A stretch of DNA of 64,000 bases from Betaproteobacteria bacterium HGW-Betaproteobacteria-3 (GCA_002842205.1 PHCI01000017.1:21282-85281); one strand, 5' to 3'. Shown: positions 1 through 8,961, counted from the stretch's first letter. Numbers and translations: made by a program. The notes: generated by a model not told the origin, from the letters alone.

Positions 1-1
1 G

Positions 2-937
2 GTGCGGCAGATGGTGGTGGAACTGCACGCGCGCCTGCAGCGCAAGGCCGCGCTGACCGCCGCGCAAAAGCGCATGGCCGCCGAGATGCTGTGCACCCTG
101 AGCGCGCCGCTGGCCGCCAAGGGCGACGCCGAGATGGCGGCGCTGCACGACCAGTACAGCCCGCAAAGCCTGCTCGCCAAGCAGCAGGCCGACGCCGCCG
201 AGATGCACGCCATGCTGGAAGACATGCTGGGCCAGCCGCTGCAAGGCAAGGCCGACGCCGACGACCCCGACGCGCTGCTGCGCGAGGCCCTGCGGCAAAT
301 GGAAGAAAAATCAGCCGCCGCCAGGGAAAAGCGCGAAGCCCGCAAGGCCCGGCGCCCCAAGTCGGCCCGCCAGCAGCAGGCCGAGCAAACCCAGCACGAC
401 GCGCAAACCGCGCTGCGCACCGTGTTCCGCCAACTGGCCAGCGCCCTGCACCCCGACCGCGAGCAAGACCCGGCCGAGCGCCAGCGCAAGACCGCGCTCA
501 TGAGCGAGGCCAACGCCGCCTACGCCGCGCGCGACCTGACCACGCTGCTGCGCCTGCAATTGCAACTGGCCAGCACCGACCCTGAAGCCGTGCTGCGCCT
601 GGCCGACGACAAGATCAACGCGCTGGCGGTGGTGCTGAAAGACCAGGTGAGCGCGCTGGAACGCGATCTTGAGCACTTGCAACAGCAGGTGTGCCAGGAG
701 TTTGAGCTGCCGCCCCACGCCGCCAACTTTGCCAGCGCCGAGCACCTGGCGCGCTACCTGGTGCAGGCCCGCGAGGAGCGTGAAGAAGACCTGGCGCTCA
801 TGACGACCGACCTGCAGCGCGTGCAGGACGACGCCGAGTTCAAGCGCTGGCTCAAGGAGCAAAAGGCGCTGTCGCAGCTGGAACAGTTGCCCGACTTGAT
901 GGCGGAGCTGGTGCGCGGCGCCCCGCGGCGGCGTTAG
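2..937 (+). CDS. J-domain (DnaJ-like) protein, 5' end probably outside window
   Basis: The frame is open from the first bases of the window, and the GTG at position 2 is only the first available start, so the true start is probably upstream. About 311 residues are visible. Residues 130-190 hold a J-domain-like segment with the diagnostic HPD at 150-152, followed by an Ala-rich helix. J domains stimulate Hsp70 ATPase, so a DnaK co-chaperone role is the natural inference. The HPD lies mid-protein rather than at the N-terminus, with charged helical, probably coiled-coil, sequence on both sides (residues 95-130 and 205-240). This is not canonical DnaJ: the Gly/Phe linker and zinc finger are absent. 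The client is unknown. Confidence 0.75.
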   Translation: MRQMVVELHARLQRKAALTAAQKRMAAEMLCTLSAPLAAKGDAEMAALHDQYSPQSLLAKQQADAAEMHAMLEDMLGQPLQGKADADDPDALLREALRQMEEKSAAAREKREARKARRPKSARQQQAEQTQHDAQTALRTVFRQLASALHPDREQDPAERQRKTALMSEANAAYAARDLTTLLRLQLQLASTDPEAVLRLADDKINALAVVLKDQVSALERDLEHLQQQVCQEFELPPHAANFASAEHLARYLVQAREEREEDLALMTTDLQRVQDDAEFKRWLKEQKALSQLEQLPDLMAELVRGAPRRR

Positions 938-969
938 GGCGCGCGCCTTGCATGGCCCGCAGATTTAAA

Positions 970-1024
970 GACAAATTGGCCTTTAGTCCCCGTCAAATAT
1001 TGATAGTTTGCTTCTTTTAATGCA
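970..1024 (-). repeat. Dispersed repeat family 1, copy A
   Basis: On the minus strand this reads TAAAAGAAGCAAACTATCAA, then TTTGACGGGGACTAAAGGCC and AATTTG. It matches the other copies near 12.5, 24.9, 35.6, 38.6 and 42.0 kb. It sits between two convergent genes, the J-domain gene and the cobalamin adenosyltransferase, and has no coding potential. Confidence 0.8.
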
Positions 1025-1066
1025 GCAAAACGGGGGTGGGCCGGCGCTGGCCTGGGGGGCCTCTGC

Positions 1067-1648
1067 TCAGTCGGCGGCGTCGTTGCGCGCCAGCCGCTCG
1101 CTCTTCCAGTACACGTCGTCGCCCACGCTGCCGTCGCTGCGGTGGCGGTTCAGCACGCGGGCCAGCACGAACATCAGGTCCGACAGCCGGTTCAGGTACT
1201 GCTGCGGCGCGGGTTGGAGCGCATCTGCGTGGCCCAGCGCCACCACGGCGCGCTCGGCGCGGCGGGCCACGGTGCGGCACACATGCGCCAGCGCGGCCGC
1301 GCGCGTGCCCGCGGGCAGGATGAACTCCTGCAGTTTGGGCAAGGCGGCGTTGTGCTGCGCCAGCGCCTCGTCCAGCGCCAGCACGGCCTCGGGCTTGAGC
1401 AGCGTAAAGCCGGGGATGGACAGCTCGCCGCCCAGATTGAACAGCTGGTGCTGGATTTCAACCAGCAGCGCGCGCACCCCGGGCGGCATGTCCTCGCACA
1501 GCAGCACGCCGATGCCGGAGTTGAGCTCGTCCACGTCGCCCATGGCGTGCACGCGCAGGTGGTCTTTGGGCACGCGCGTGTTGTCGCCCAGGCCGGTGGT
1601 GCCGTTGTCGCCGGTGCGCGTGGCGATTTGTGTGAGTCGTTGTCCCAT
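1067..1648 (-). CDS. Cob(I)yrinic acid a,c-diamide adenosyltransferase, PduO type
   Basis: This 193-residue protein matches PduO-type ATP:cob(I)alamin adenosyltransferases in length and motifs. The N-terminal TRTGDNGTTGLGD is the ATP-binding signature. Further family hallmarks are VDELNSGIG near residue 40 and CRTVARRAER near 125. It transfers the adenosyl group of ATP to Co(I) corrinoid, making coenzyme B12, in the cytoplasm. The start ATG is preceded by AGGAC at good spacing. No B12 pathway gene is adjacent, and no cobalamin riboswitch was recognised in the 186-bp upstream gap it shares with the divergent EF-hand gene. Confidence 0.92.
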   Translation of the reverse strand: MGQRLTQIATRTGDNGTTGLGDNTRVPKDHLRVHAMGDVDELNSGIGVLLCEDMPPGVRALLVEIQHQLFNLGGELSIPGFTLLKPEAVLALDEALAQHNAALPKLQEFILPAGTRAAALAHVCRTVARRAERAVVALGHADALQPAPQQYLNRLSDLMFVLARVLNRHRSDGSVGDDVYWKSERLARNDAAD

Positions 1649-1834
1649 GCAAGTCCTAACCCTGTGTGTGAATGGTGACGGTATTTTCCGCCATTGGCGC
1701 GGCCGTTACGCGGCGAAGGGAAATGTGTCTGAGGCAAGCAGCATGTGAGCGAGGCAACACCCGGCAATAACGCTGGCCTTGCATCGGGTTGCGGGTTGCA
1801 ATAGCGCTTCCTTCAACTTCCCCGGAGTGTTTAC

Positions 1835-2170
1835 ATGCAAGCCAAATCCCCGTCGTCGCATCGCCGCGTGATTGCCAACTTTGAAACCTGCAGCGTGGCG
1901 CTGATCACCGCGTTCGTGATCGGCACCGCACCTTTCGCCCGCGCGCAGGGCACCACCCCGGCCGCCCCGTCCACCCCGTCCACGCAGAGCAGCTCCAGCG
2001 ATGCGGAATCGTCCGCGGCCTTTGCACGCGCCGACAAAAACAAGGACGGCAAGCTCAGCCCCGAAGAAGCGCAGACGCTGCCCGCCGTGGCCCAGCGTTT
2101 TGAGCAGATCGACACGGACGGCGACAAGTTCATCTCGCGCGCCGAGTTCGACAAGGCCGTGAAGCCATAA
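1835..2170 (+). CDS. Small secreted EF-hand protein
   Basis: The product has 111 residues. A hydrophobic stretch at residues 20-36 ending in ARA-Q looks like a secretion signal with cleavage near residue 38, behind an unusually long polar N-terminus. A Ser/Thr/Pro-rich linker follows, then two EF-hand loops: residues 67-78 (DKNKDGKLSPEE) and 93-104 (DTDGDKFISRAE). Both have the expected Asp/Asn ligands and a terminal Glu. Calcium binding in the periplasm is the likely property. A strong intrinsic terminator follows the gene, so it is probably monocistronic. The biological role is unknown. Confidence 0.8.
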   Translation: MQAKSPSSHRRVIANFETCSVALITAFVIGTAPFARAQGTTPAAPSTPSTQSSSSDAESSAAFARADKNKDGKLSPEEAQTLPAVAQRFEQIDTDGDKFISRAEFDKAVKP

Positions 2171-2228
2171 GCCAACGAGAGGAGAACCCCCGCGGCCCCA
2201 TCCCTGGCCGCGATGGCCGTCCAGGCCC

Positions 2229-2266
2229 GCCCGCCGCGCCCTCCCCGGGGTGCGGCGGGCTTTTTT
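2229..2266 (+). terminator. Intrinsic terminator after EF-hand gene
   Basis: A perfect 9-bp GC stem (GCCCGCCGC / GCGGCGGGC) is followed directly by six T residues. It lies 59 bases after the EF-hand stop codon and before the flavoprotein gene, which therefore needs its own promoter. Confidence 0.85.
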
Positions 2267-2343
2267 GTGCGGGCGGGCCCAGGCGGCAGCGCAGGCTTCT
2301 AGAATGGGTCTTTCCGAGCACCCACCCGGCCAGGAGACAACGC

Positions 2344-3768
2344 ATGAACGCCCCCACCGCCCTCACCCACCTCGTGCCCGAAGTCCACCAGCGGGCCGTG
2401 CCGCAGGCGCTGCTCGACGCGCTCAAGGCCCGCTTTGGCGCGCAGTGCTCGACCGCGCTGGCCGTGCGCGAGCAGCATGGCCGCGACGAATCGTCGTTTG
2501 AGGCCCCGCCCCCCGCGGCCGTGGTGTTTGCCCAGAGCACACAAGACGTGGCCGATGCCGTGAAGCTGGCCGGGCCCTACAGCGTGCCGGTCATTCCGTT
2601 TGGCGTGGGCTCGTCGCTCGAAGGCCATCTGCTGGCCGTGCAGGGCGGCATCAGCATCGACGTGAGCCGCATGAACAAGGTGCTGGCCATTCACGCCGAA
2701 GACCTGACCGTGACCGTGCAGCCGGGCGTGACGCGCAAGCAGCTCAATGAAGAGATCAAGTCCACCGGCCTGTTCTTCCCGATCGATCCGGGCGCCGACG
2801 CCTCCATTGGCGGCATGGCCGCCACCCGCGCCAGCGGCACCAACGCCGTGCGCTACGGCACCATGCGCGAGAACGTGCTGGCGCTGGAGGTGGTGACGGC
2901 CAGTGGCGAGGTGATCCGCACCGGCACCCGCGCCAAGAAAAGCAGCGCGGGCTACGACCTCACCCGCCTGATGGTGGGCAGCGAGGGCACGCTGGGCGTG
3001 ATCACCGAAGTCACGCTGCGCCTGTACCCGCTGCCCGAGGCGGTGTCGGCGGCGATCTGCTCGTTTCCGAGCATCGAGGCCGCCGTGCGCACCACCATCC
3101 AGGTGATTCAGTTGGGCGTGCCGATCGCCCGGGTGGAGCTGATCGACGTGAACACCGTGCGCATGGTCAACGCCTACGCCAAACTCGGATTGCGCGAAGA
3201 GCCGCTGCTGCTGATGGAATTCCACGGCTCGCCCGCCGGTGTCAAGGAGCAGGCCGAAACCGTGCAGGACATCGCCAGCGAGTTCGGCGGCAACGCGTTT
3301 GAATGGGCCACCACGCCCGAAGAGCGCACGCGCCTGTGGACGGCGCGGCACAACGCCTACTTTGCCGCCATCCAGAGCCGCCCCGGCTGCCGCGCCATCA
3401 GCACCGACACCTGCGTGCCCATCAGCCGCCTGGCCGACTGCCTGCTCGACTCGGTGGCCGAGGCCGACGCCAGCGGCATCCCGTACTTTCTGGTCGGCCA
3501 CGTGGGCGACGGCAACTTCCACTTCGGCTACCTGCTCGACCCCAACGACCCGAAGGAACGCGAAGTGGCCGAAGCCCTGAACCACAAGCTGGTCAGCCGC
3601 GCGCTGGCCCTGGAAGGCACCTGCACCGGCGAGCACGGCGTGGGCCTGCACAAGATGGACTTCCTCGTCACCGAGACCGGCGCCGGCGCGGTCGACCTGA
3701 TGCGCACCATCAAGCGCGCGCTCGACCCGCAGAACATCATGAACCCGGGAAAGATTTTCAGCCTCTGA
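2344..3768 (+). CDS. FAD-binding oxidase, D-lactate dehydrogenase (cytochrome)/GlcD family
   Basis: The product has 474 residues, the normal size for the family. The FAD-binding PCMH domain spans about residues 50-230, with PFGVGSSLEGH, PGADASIGGMAATRASGTNA and GSEGTLGVITEV. The C-terminal FAD-oxidase domain carries VGHVGDGNFHFG and TGEHGVGLHK, and the protein ends in NPGKIFSL. Members oxidise D-lactate, glycolate or other D-2-hydroxy acids and pass electrons to cytochrome c or quinone. The substrate cannot be settled from sequence. The convergent neighbour is a TAXI/TRAP carboxylate-type transporter, which would fit uptake of an organic acid. Confidence 0.85.
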   Translation: MNAPTALTHLVPEVHQRAVPQALLDALKARFGAQCSTALAVREQHGRDESSFEAPPPAAVVFAQSTQDVADAVKLAGPYSVPVIPFGVGSSLEGHLLAVQGGISIDVSRMNKVLAIHAEDLTVTVQPGVTRKQLNEEIKSTGLFFPIDPGADASIGGMAATRASGTNAVRYGTMRENVLALEVVTASGEVIRTGTRAKKSSAGYDLTRLMVGSEGTLGVITEVTLRLYPLPEAVSAAICSFPSIEAAVRTTIQVIQLGVPIARVELIDVNTVRMVNAYAKLGLREEPLLLMEFHGSPAGVKEQAETVQDIASEFGGNAFEWATTPEERTRLWTARHNAYFAAIQSRPGCRAISTDTCVPISRLADCLLDSVAEADASGIPYFLVGHVGDGNFHFGYLLDPNDPKEREVAEALNHKLVSRALALEGTCTGEHGVGLHKMDFLVTETGAGAVDLMRTIKRALDPQNIMNPGKIFSL

Positions 3769-3801
3769 GGCCGGTTTCCTGCAAGCCCGGCGCGCGGCCC
3801 C

Positions 3802-5796
3802 TCAGCCTGGCGCGGACGCGCTTTGGCCCGCGGGTCGGACCCACCGGCTCAGCAGCAGCGAGCCCGTCACCAGCGCGAGGCTGGCCAGCAGCAACTGGAC
3901 ATGGTCAAGCCCCAGCAACCCGCCGCCCGGCAGGGCCATGGTCAGGCCCGCGGCAAACAGCAGCAGACGGGACAGCCAGCCCGCCACGCCGCCCCCCAGC
4001 GGCCCGAAGCCGACCAGGTAGCCTTCAAAGGCCGAAGCGATCAGCAGGATGCCGATGAACGCCGTCACCACCACCATGGCAATTTCGCCGGGCGCCCCCC
4101 GCAGGATGAGCGCAGGGTTCAACACAAAGAAAAACGGCACGAAATACATGGTGCTGCCCAGCCGCATGGACTGCATGCCCACCTTCAGCGGCGGCGCACC
4201 GGCCAGCCCCGCGGCCACAAACGACGCCAGGGCCACTGGCGGGGTGATGAATGAAACCATGCCCCAATACATCATGAACAAATGCACGGCGACCGGGTCA
4301 AACCCCGCGGCCACCAGTGGCGGCGCCAGGACAATGGCCAGAAAGATGTAGCAGGCCGTGATGGTCATGCCCATGCCGAAGATGAAGCTGGTGACCGCCC
4401 CCATCACCAGCAGCACATAGACGTTGTTGCCGGCCAGGTAAACCAGGTCGTTCGCCAGCGTGCCGGCCAGCCCGGTCACGGACAGCGAGCCAATGACCAG
4501 CCCCACCCCGGCGAGCAGGGCCGCGAGTTCGGCCAGCGACCGGCTGACCCCCTCGACCAGCGCGCCCAGGCGCTTCCAGTTGAGCCGGTGACGGGGCCAC
4601 ACCTGATTGATGGCCAGCAGCAGGGCCGTGGCGTAAAACGGTGCCACCGCCTCCTGTTGCAGCACCAGCAGCATCCAGACCAGCAGCACGAAGACCAGGA
4701 TGTACTGCCAGCCTTCGGCAAAGGTTCGGGCGATCGATGGCAACTCTTCGCGCGGCAGTCCGCGCAGCCCCTTGCGCGCGGCGTAGCCGTCGATCTGGAC
4801 AAACAGCCCGAAGTAAAACAGCAACGACGGGATCAGGGCTGCCATCACCACGCTGGCGTAGGGGATGCCAAGAAACGACGCCATCACAAACGCGGTCGCC
4901 CCCATGATGGGCGGCATCAGGACGCCCCCGGTCGAGGCACACGCTTCGACCCCGCCGGCATAGGCGGGCGAAAACCCGGTGCGCTTCATGGCCGGGATCG
5001 TCACCACCCCGGTGGTGAGGACGTTGGACACCACGCTGCCCGACACCGAGCCCATCAAGCCGCTGGCAAAAATGGAAACCTTGGCCGGGCCTCCGCGCAC
5101 AACCCCAAACAGTGCGAACGCGATGTTGTTGAAAAACTGGGCCGCTCCGGTGAACTGCAACACCGCACCAAACATGACAAACCCGATCACCAGCTCGCCA
5201 AACGCGCGGGTGGGGATGCCCAGCACGCTTTCGCTGCTGGTGAGGTGGTAGGCCGCCGTGGTGTTCAGTGGCTGCGGCAGGCCCGCGATGGGCCCCGGCA
5301 TGTGGCCGGCAAAGACCGGGTACAGGGACACCAGCGCGACCACGACAAATACCGCGGTCCCGCCGGTGCGCCGCGTGGCCTCCAGCAGCAGCAGCCAGCC
5401 GATCGCCGCCACCCAGACCGCCGTGGCGGGCGCCATGAACTCCCAGGCCTCGGACAGGATGCGGTGCGCATTGAAGGCAAAGTAGCCGAACACGGCCAGG
5501 CTGCACAGGTACAGCACCGCGTCGTACCACGGCACCCCGTCTTGCCGTGCCCGCGGACTGGCCGGCAAAAACAGGAAAACCGTCCCCACCAGCAGGGCGC
5601 ACAGCGAATAAAGGTAGGCGTTGTCGAGCAGGGTGTAGCCGACAAAGAAGCCCAGGTTCAGGATCTTGTTCAACGCCAGCAGCACCGCCGCCACCCCGGT
5701 GGCGATGATGACGCCGCGCCACAGCGGCGGCAAATGCCGTTGCCGGCTTTCGGGCGCAACCGGCGCCGCCACGGGAAGAGAAACAGGTGTTGACAC
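3802..5796 (-). CDS. TRAP transporter fused permease (DctQ-DctM type, TAXI system)
   Basis: The protein has 664 residues, almost entirely hydrophobic, with many predicted membrane spans. This is the size of fused 4TM-12TM TRAP permeases. The middle contains the DctM-like stretch GLMGSVSGSVVSNVLTTG and the repeated GGVLMPPIMG / FGMGMTITACYIFLA re-entrant-type segments. It is the membrane part of a sodium-driven organic-solute importer. It lies downstream of the TAXI solute-binding protein on the same strand. The start is a GTG with no clear Shine-Dalgarno sequence, about 20 bases after an 11-bp tandem repeat, so the exact start is uncertain. Confidence 0.9.
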   Translation of the reverse strand: MSTPVSLPVAAPVAPESRQRHLPPLWRGVIIATGVAAVLLALNKILNLGFFVGYTLLDNAYLYSLCALLVGTVFLFLPASPRARQDGVPWYDAVLYLCSLAVFGYFAFNAHRILSEAWEFMAPATAVWVAAIGWLLLLEATRRTGGTAVFVVVALVSLYPVFAGHMPGPIAGLPQPLNTTAAYHLTSSESVLGIPTRAFGELVIGFVMFGAVLQFTGAAQFFNNIAFALFGVVRGGPAKVSIFASGLMGSVSGSVVSNVLTTGVVTIPAMKRTGFSPAYAGGVEACASTGGVLMPPIMGATAFVMASFLGIPYASVVMAALIPSLLFYFGLFVQIDGYAARKGLRGLPREELPSIARTFAEGWQYILVFVLLVWMLLVLQQEAVAPFYATALLLAINQVWPRHRLNWKRLGALVEGVSRSLAELAALLAGVGLVIGSLSVTGLAGTLANDLVYLAGNNVYVLLVMGAVTSFIFGMGMTITACYIFLAIVLAPPLVAAGFDPVAVHLFMMYWGMVSFITPPVALASFVAAGLAGAPPLKVGMQSMRLGSTMYFVPFFFVLNPALILRGAPGEIAMVVVTAFIGILLIASAFEGYLVGFGPLGGGVAGWLSRLLLFAAGLTMALPGGGLLGLDHVQLLLASLALVTGSLLLSRWVRPAGQSASAPG

Positions 5797-5813
5797 GGCG
5801 GGGCCCGTCAGAA

Positions 5814-5879
5814 GGAACCGGAGAGGAACCGGAGAGGAACCGGAGAGGAACCGGAGAGGAACCGGAGAGGAACCGGATG
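5814..5879 (+). repeat. 11-bp tandem repeat, about six copies
   Basis: The unit GGAACCGGAGA is repeated head to tail at 5814, 5825, 5836, 5847 and 5858, and a sixth, divergent unit starts at 5869. The array lies in the 124-bp gap between the TAXI binding-protein gene and the permease gene. On the transcribed minus strand it reads as a pyrimidine-rich TCCGGTTCC repeat just upstream of the permease start. Confidence 0.9.
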
Positions 5880-5920
5880 AACCGGCGCAGCGTGCCGCGC
5901 CGGTCAGGAAATGGCGCGCG

Positions 5921-7102
5921 TTACCAGCGGGTCACGACGGGATCAAAACCGGCTTTGGTCAGCGCCTGGGCACGCGCCGTCATCCAGGCCTGCTCAAACG
6001 CCTTGTCGTCGGCGTGCGACGCGGCCTGCACCGCCTTCCATGCACTGGCCAACACCCGCTGACGTTCGATCAGACGGTCGTTGTGCGTCTGGTGCTCGGG
6101 CTTCCAGAGCCCCTTTTCCTTCCAGTAACGGATGGCGCCCTCGTGATAGGGCATCACCCAGGCGAAGTTCTGGCGTTCGACCGCCCAGCCCTGGTTGCCG
6201 GGTGCGGCATCCTTGTAGTCGTTGAACGTTTCGACCATGACCTTGGTCATCGCGTAGACGAGGGCCGGGTCCTGTTTGTCGTAGGTCATCAGCACCGGAT
6301 AGGGGTAGGACGCCGACTCGACCTTGTGGTCCTTGTCGAGATCGGCACCTTCTGCGCCCATGAACGGGAAGAAGAACGGGGCCGTCTTGCTCATGCGCTC
6401 CCATCCGGCCTTGTCCTGGTGCGAAATGACGGGGTAGACAATGCCGCGCGGCGACTTGGCCAGCTGATACGCCTTGCCGGAGATGGACGAGGTGAACGCC
6501 ACATCCGCCTGGCCATTGATGACGCCGTCCATCGCCGCGCCGAACCCGCCGAAATCGACGCGCTTGACATCGTCCCAGGTCAGGTTGGCGAAGGCCAGAA
6601 TCGCCGTGATGTTCTGGTTGAGCGACGGCGCGCCAATCACCCAGGCGACCCGCTTGCCCTTGAGGTCGGCCGCGGTCTTGATGCCGGAGTCCTTGGCCGC
6701 CACGGCCGTCAACACCTGGTCGGAGTTGTTCAGCAACAGGCTGCGCACGGGCTGCGGGCCCCAGGCGCGGGCACCAAACTCAAAAACGCCCTCCTGCGCC
6801 AGGTAGCTGCCGCCCACGCCGTTGGCCGAAAACTGCACCTGGCCTTCGCGGACCGGCAAGGTGCGCGACACGTCGTTCTTGCCCGGCAACACCCGCAGGT
6901 TCACGCCATAGCGCTGCTTGAGGGCGTTGCCGATGGCGACCGACTGGTTGTAGCCGCCGGAACCGACATCGTAGGCGCTCCACGCAAGGGTGGCGGAAAG
7001 GCCTGCCGGTGCGGGTTGCGCGGTTTGTGCGGCGCCCAGGCCGGGGGCCAGCGCAGCGACGAGTGCCATGGCCGCTCGCCGGGTGCACGTGTTCAGTTTC
7101 AT
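5921..7102 (-). CDS. TAXI-family TRAP transporter solute-binding protein
   Basis: The chosen ATG (7102) is preceded by CAGGAG at ideal spacing and gives 393 residues with a classical signal peptide (MKLNTCTRRAAMALVAALAP, cleaved near GAAQ). An upstream in-frame extension of 22 residues lacks a ribosome site. The mature protein starts with LSATLAWSAYDVGSGGYNQS, typical of TAXI (TRAP-associated extracytoplasmic immunogenic) proteins. It includes AADLKGKRVAWVIGAPSLNQ and a long C-terminal lobe. It should deliver a solute in the periplasm to the fused permease encoded next to it. The ligand is unknown; a dicarboxylate or glutamate-like compound is only a family expectation. Confidence 0.9.
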   Translation of the reverse strand: MKLNTCTRRAAMALVAALAPGLGAAQTAQPAPAGLSATLAWSAYDVGSGGYNQSVAIGNALKQRYGVNLRVLPGKNDVSRTLPVREGQVQFSANGVGGSYLAQEGVFEFGARAWGPQPVRSLLLNNSDQVLTAVAAKDSGIKTAADLKGKRVAWVIGAPSLNQNITAILAFANLTWDDVKRVDFGGFGAAMDGVINGQADVAFTSSISGKAYQLAKSPRGIVYPVISHQDKAGWERMSKTAPFFFPFMGAEGADLDKDHKVESASYPYPVLMTYDKQDPALVYAMTKVMVETFNDYKDAAPGNQGWAVERQNFAWVMPYHEGAIRYWKEKGLWKPEHQTHNDRLIERQRVLASAWKAVQAASHADDKAFEQAWMTARAQALTKAGFDPVVTRW

Positions 7103-7337
7103 GTTGCGTCTCCTGTGGGTGTGAGGTGTCGTGACACGACCAAGGCACACTAAAGGCTGAGAACGCAACCGTCAATTGGCAGAACCCTCGCCCGGGCGAA
7201 ACCATGGGCCGAGGCCTATCACGCTCGCGACAGTGTCGGCACCGAATGCACCTGAATCCGGTGGCTGGCGCCGTTGCCGAAGGTCCGGTGGGAAGCCGGG
7301 ATCGCGCACTGGGACGGGACAAAAAGGCCTTTTCGTT

Positions 7338-7358
7338 GGCAAATTTGCCTTGTATACT
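7338..7358 (+). promoter_or_regulatory. Palindrome GGCAAATTTGCC next to -10-like TATACT
   Basis: A perfect 12-bp palindrome at 7338-7349 is followed after three bases by TATACT at 7353-7358. That hexamer is about 40 bases upstream of the start codon of the Sel1-repeat gene. No good -35 lies at 17 bp. The arrangement could be an operator touching a weak promoter. No regulator is identified. Confidence 0.35.
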
Positions 7359-7396
7359 TTCGTCGCACGTTACAAGGTGTAGACGAGGGGGCAGTG

Positions 7397-7981
7397 ATGA
7401 AGCGTCTTTGGATACTGGCTACCACGTTGATGGTCACGGGTGCGCTGGCGCAGCAACCTCAGCGAACCATCCGCATTTGCGACAGCAGCGGCTGCTCGGA
7501 GCGCCCACGTAGCTCCGAGACCTTCAATCCAGCCGCCGACACTGACCCGGAGGCCGAACGTCGCCTGGCCGGGCTGACTGAAGTCGCTAAAAAAGATCCT
7601 CGCGCTGCCTATGACCTGGGACTGAGGTACTTCCGCGGCGACGGCGTGCGCCAGGACAGTTACCAGGCCTTGCAGTGGATGCGCGACGCCGCCGAACGCG
7701 GCGATTTGCAGGCGCAGCTCGCCGTGGGCCGTTTTTACCTGATGGGCCTGGAGGAAATGGGCTCTGATCCGACCGAGGCCGAGAAATGGCTGTCCATGGC
7801 CGCAGGTCGGGGGAACAAGGAAGCGGCCTCGCTGCTGGCGGATGCACGCGCTGCCAAAAAGAAGAACCAGGCCGATTACCAGCGCTGGCTGGACGCTCGC
7901 CGCGCCGATTGGCGCGGCTATTGGTACAGCGGCTACGCCTACCGCAGCTATTGGCGCGGCAACGGTTGGTATTTTTATTGA
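7397..7981 (+). CDS. Secreted Sel1-repeat protein
   Basis: The ATG at 7397 follows a GAGGGGGC ribosome site and gives 194 residues beginning with a signal peptide (MKRLWILATTLMVTGALAQ). Two Sel1-like repeats cover residues 65-140: AAYDLGLRYFRGDGVRQD with ALQWMRDAAERGD, and AVGRFYLMG with AEKWLSMAAGRGN. The tail is rich in Trp, Tyr and Arg (WRGYWYSGYAYRSYWRGNGW). Sel1 solenoids mediate protein-protein contacts; the partner is unknown. The frame is open further upstream, but that extension lacks a start context and a signal peptide. Confidence 0.8.
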   Translation: MKRLWILATTLMVTGALAQQPQRTIRICDSSGCSERPRSSETFNPAADTDPEAERRLAGLTEVAKKDPRAAYDLGLRYFRGDGVRQDSYQALQWMRDAAERGDLQAQLAVGRFYLMGLEEMGSDPTEAEKWLSMAAGRGNKEAASLLADARAAKKKNQADYQRWLDARRADWRGYWYSGYAYRSYWRGNGWYFY

Positions 7982-8073
7982 TCCGGTTTGACCGGTCTGT
8001 CTCGGGCGCATCTGTCCTTTCAACGCGGCGCCTGCATTTTCACCCTCTGTCCATTTCCAGAAAGGCGATTCCC

Positions 8074-8907
8074 ATGCTCAAAAAATTCACTTCCCCCCGC
8101 TGCGGCGCGGTGGCCTTGACGCTGGTGCTGGGCGGCTGCGCCGCGCCGCAAGGTGGTGGCCTGCTGTCCACCGGCACCAGTCCAACCGCCGTGACGGGTG
8201 GCGCCGCCGGGGGCACCAGCGCCGGCGCCGACGCCTCTTTGGAGCGTTGCAGCGCACCCCTGGGAACACTGGCCGTGGACGACGGCCGTGGCAAAGATTG
8301 GTACGCCAGTTTTGGCGCCGCCACCAAGATCACCACCATCGAACCACTGCTGCGCCTGGCCGTACAGCAGTCCAACTGCTTCGTGATCACTTCCATTGGC
8401 AACAACCGCACCGAAAGCAAGCTGTCCAACATCACCGACAAGCAGCGCAATTCGGGCGAGTTCCGGGCCGGATCGCAGCAGCAAAAAGGGCAGCGCGTGG
8501 CGGCCGACTATTTCATGGAGCCCTCCATCATCATCGACAACTCGTCCACCGGCAAGCTGGCCGGCGGGCTGGGCAGTCGGGTGGGCGGGCTTTTCGGTGC
8601 TGTCGCAGGCTCGCTGGAGTCCAAGGCTTCGGTGGTCACCTTGACGCTGTTTGACATCCGCTCCTCGGTGCAGATCGCAATCTCTGAGGGCAATTCCACA
8701 GCCACCAATTACGGCGCGGCACTGGGCGCGTTCGGTGGGGCCGGCGCAGCCGGTCTGGGCGGTTTCTCGCGCACCCCTGAGGGCAAAGCCACCGTGGCGG
8801 CGTTCGTGGACGCCTACAACAGCATGGTGATCTCGCTGCGCAATTACAAGGCACAAGAAGTCAAGGGCGGCCTGGGCAAGGGCGGCACACTCAAGATCGG
8901 TCAATGA
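8074..8907 (+). CDS. CsgG/HfaB-family lipoprotein
   Basis: The product has 277 residues. The signal ends in the lipobox LVLGGC, with lipidated Cys22. A Gly/Thr-rich linker precedes a domain running from residue 52 to the end that resembles CsgG/HfaB lipoproteins: ADYFMEPSIIIDNS, a glycine-rich turn region and a C-terminal AAFVDAYNSMVISLRNYKAQ. CsgG proteins form outer-membrane secretion pores for curli. Curli genes csgA/csgE/csgF are absent here, so an envelope lipoprotein of unknown role is the safer call. The start has AAAGGCGAT upstream. A terminator follows. Confidence 0.75.
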   Translation: MLKKFTSPRCGAVALTLVLGGCAAPQGGGLLSTGTSPTAVTGGAAGGTSAGADASLERCSAPLGTLAVDDGRGKDWYASFGAATKITTIEPLLRLAVQQSNCFVITSIGNNRTESKLSNITDKQRNSGEFRAGSQQQKGQRVAADYFMEPSIIIDNSSTGKLAGGLGSRVGGLFGAVAGSLESKASVVTLTLFDIRSSVQIAISEGNSTATNYGAALGAFGGAGAAGLGGFSRTPEGKATVAAFVDAYNSMVISLRNYKAQEVKGGLGKGGTLKIGQ

Positions 8908-8936
8908 TCCTTCGACTCGCTCGCCATACAGCAGGA

Positions 8937-8961
8937 AGCCTCCCCCTGCAGAGGCTTTTTT
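8937..8961 (+). terminator. Intrinsic terminator after CsgG-like gene
   Basis: The stem AGCCTC / GAGGCT with an 8-base loop runs into five further T residues. It lies 30 bases after the stop codon. Confidence 0.75.

Noticed and set aside
4282..5793. 503-codon open frame antisense to the TRAP permease
   Set aside because: Strings of Gln, His and Arg with no domain; produced by GC-rich third-position bias opposite a clear permease.
5814..5879. CRISPR array
   Set aside because: Units are only 11 bp with no spacers between them, and no cas genes are present.
7336..7349. Sigma-54 promoter (TTGGCA...TTGC)
   Set aside because: The GG-to-GC spacing is 7 bases instead of 10.
8074..8907. Curli secretion system (csgG)
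   Set aside because: CsgG-like fold only; no csgA, csgB, csgE or csgF nearby, so curli assembly is not supported.
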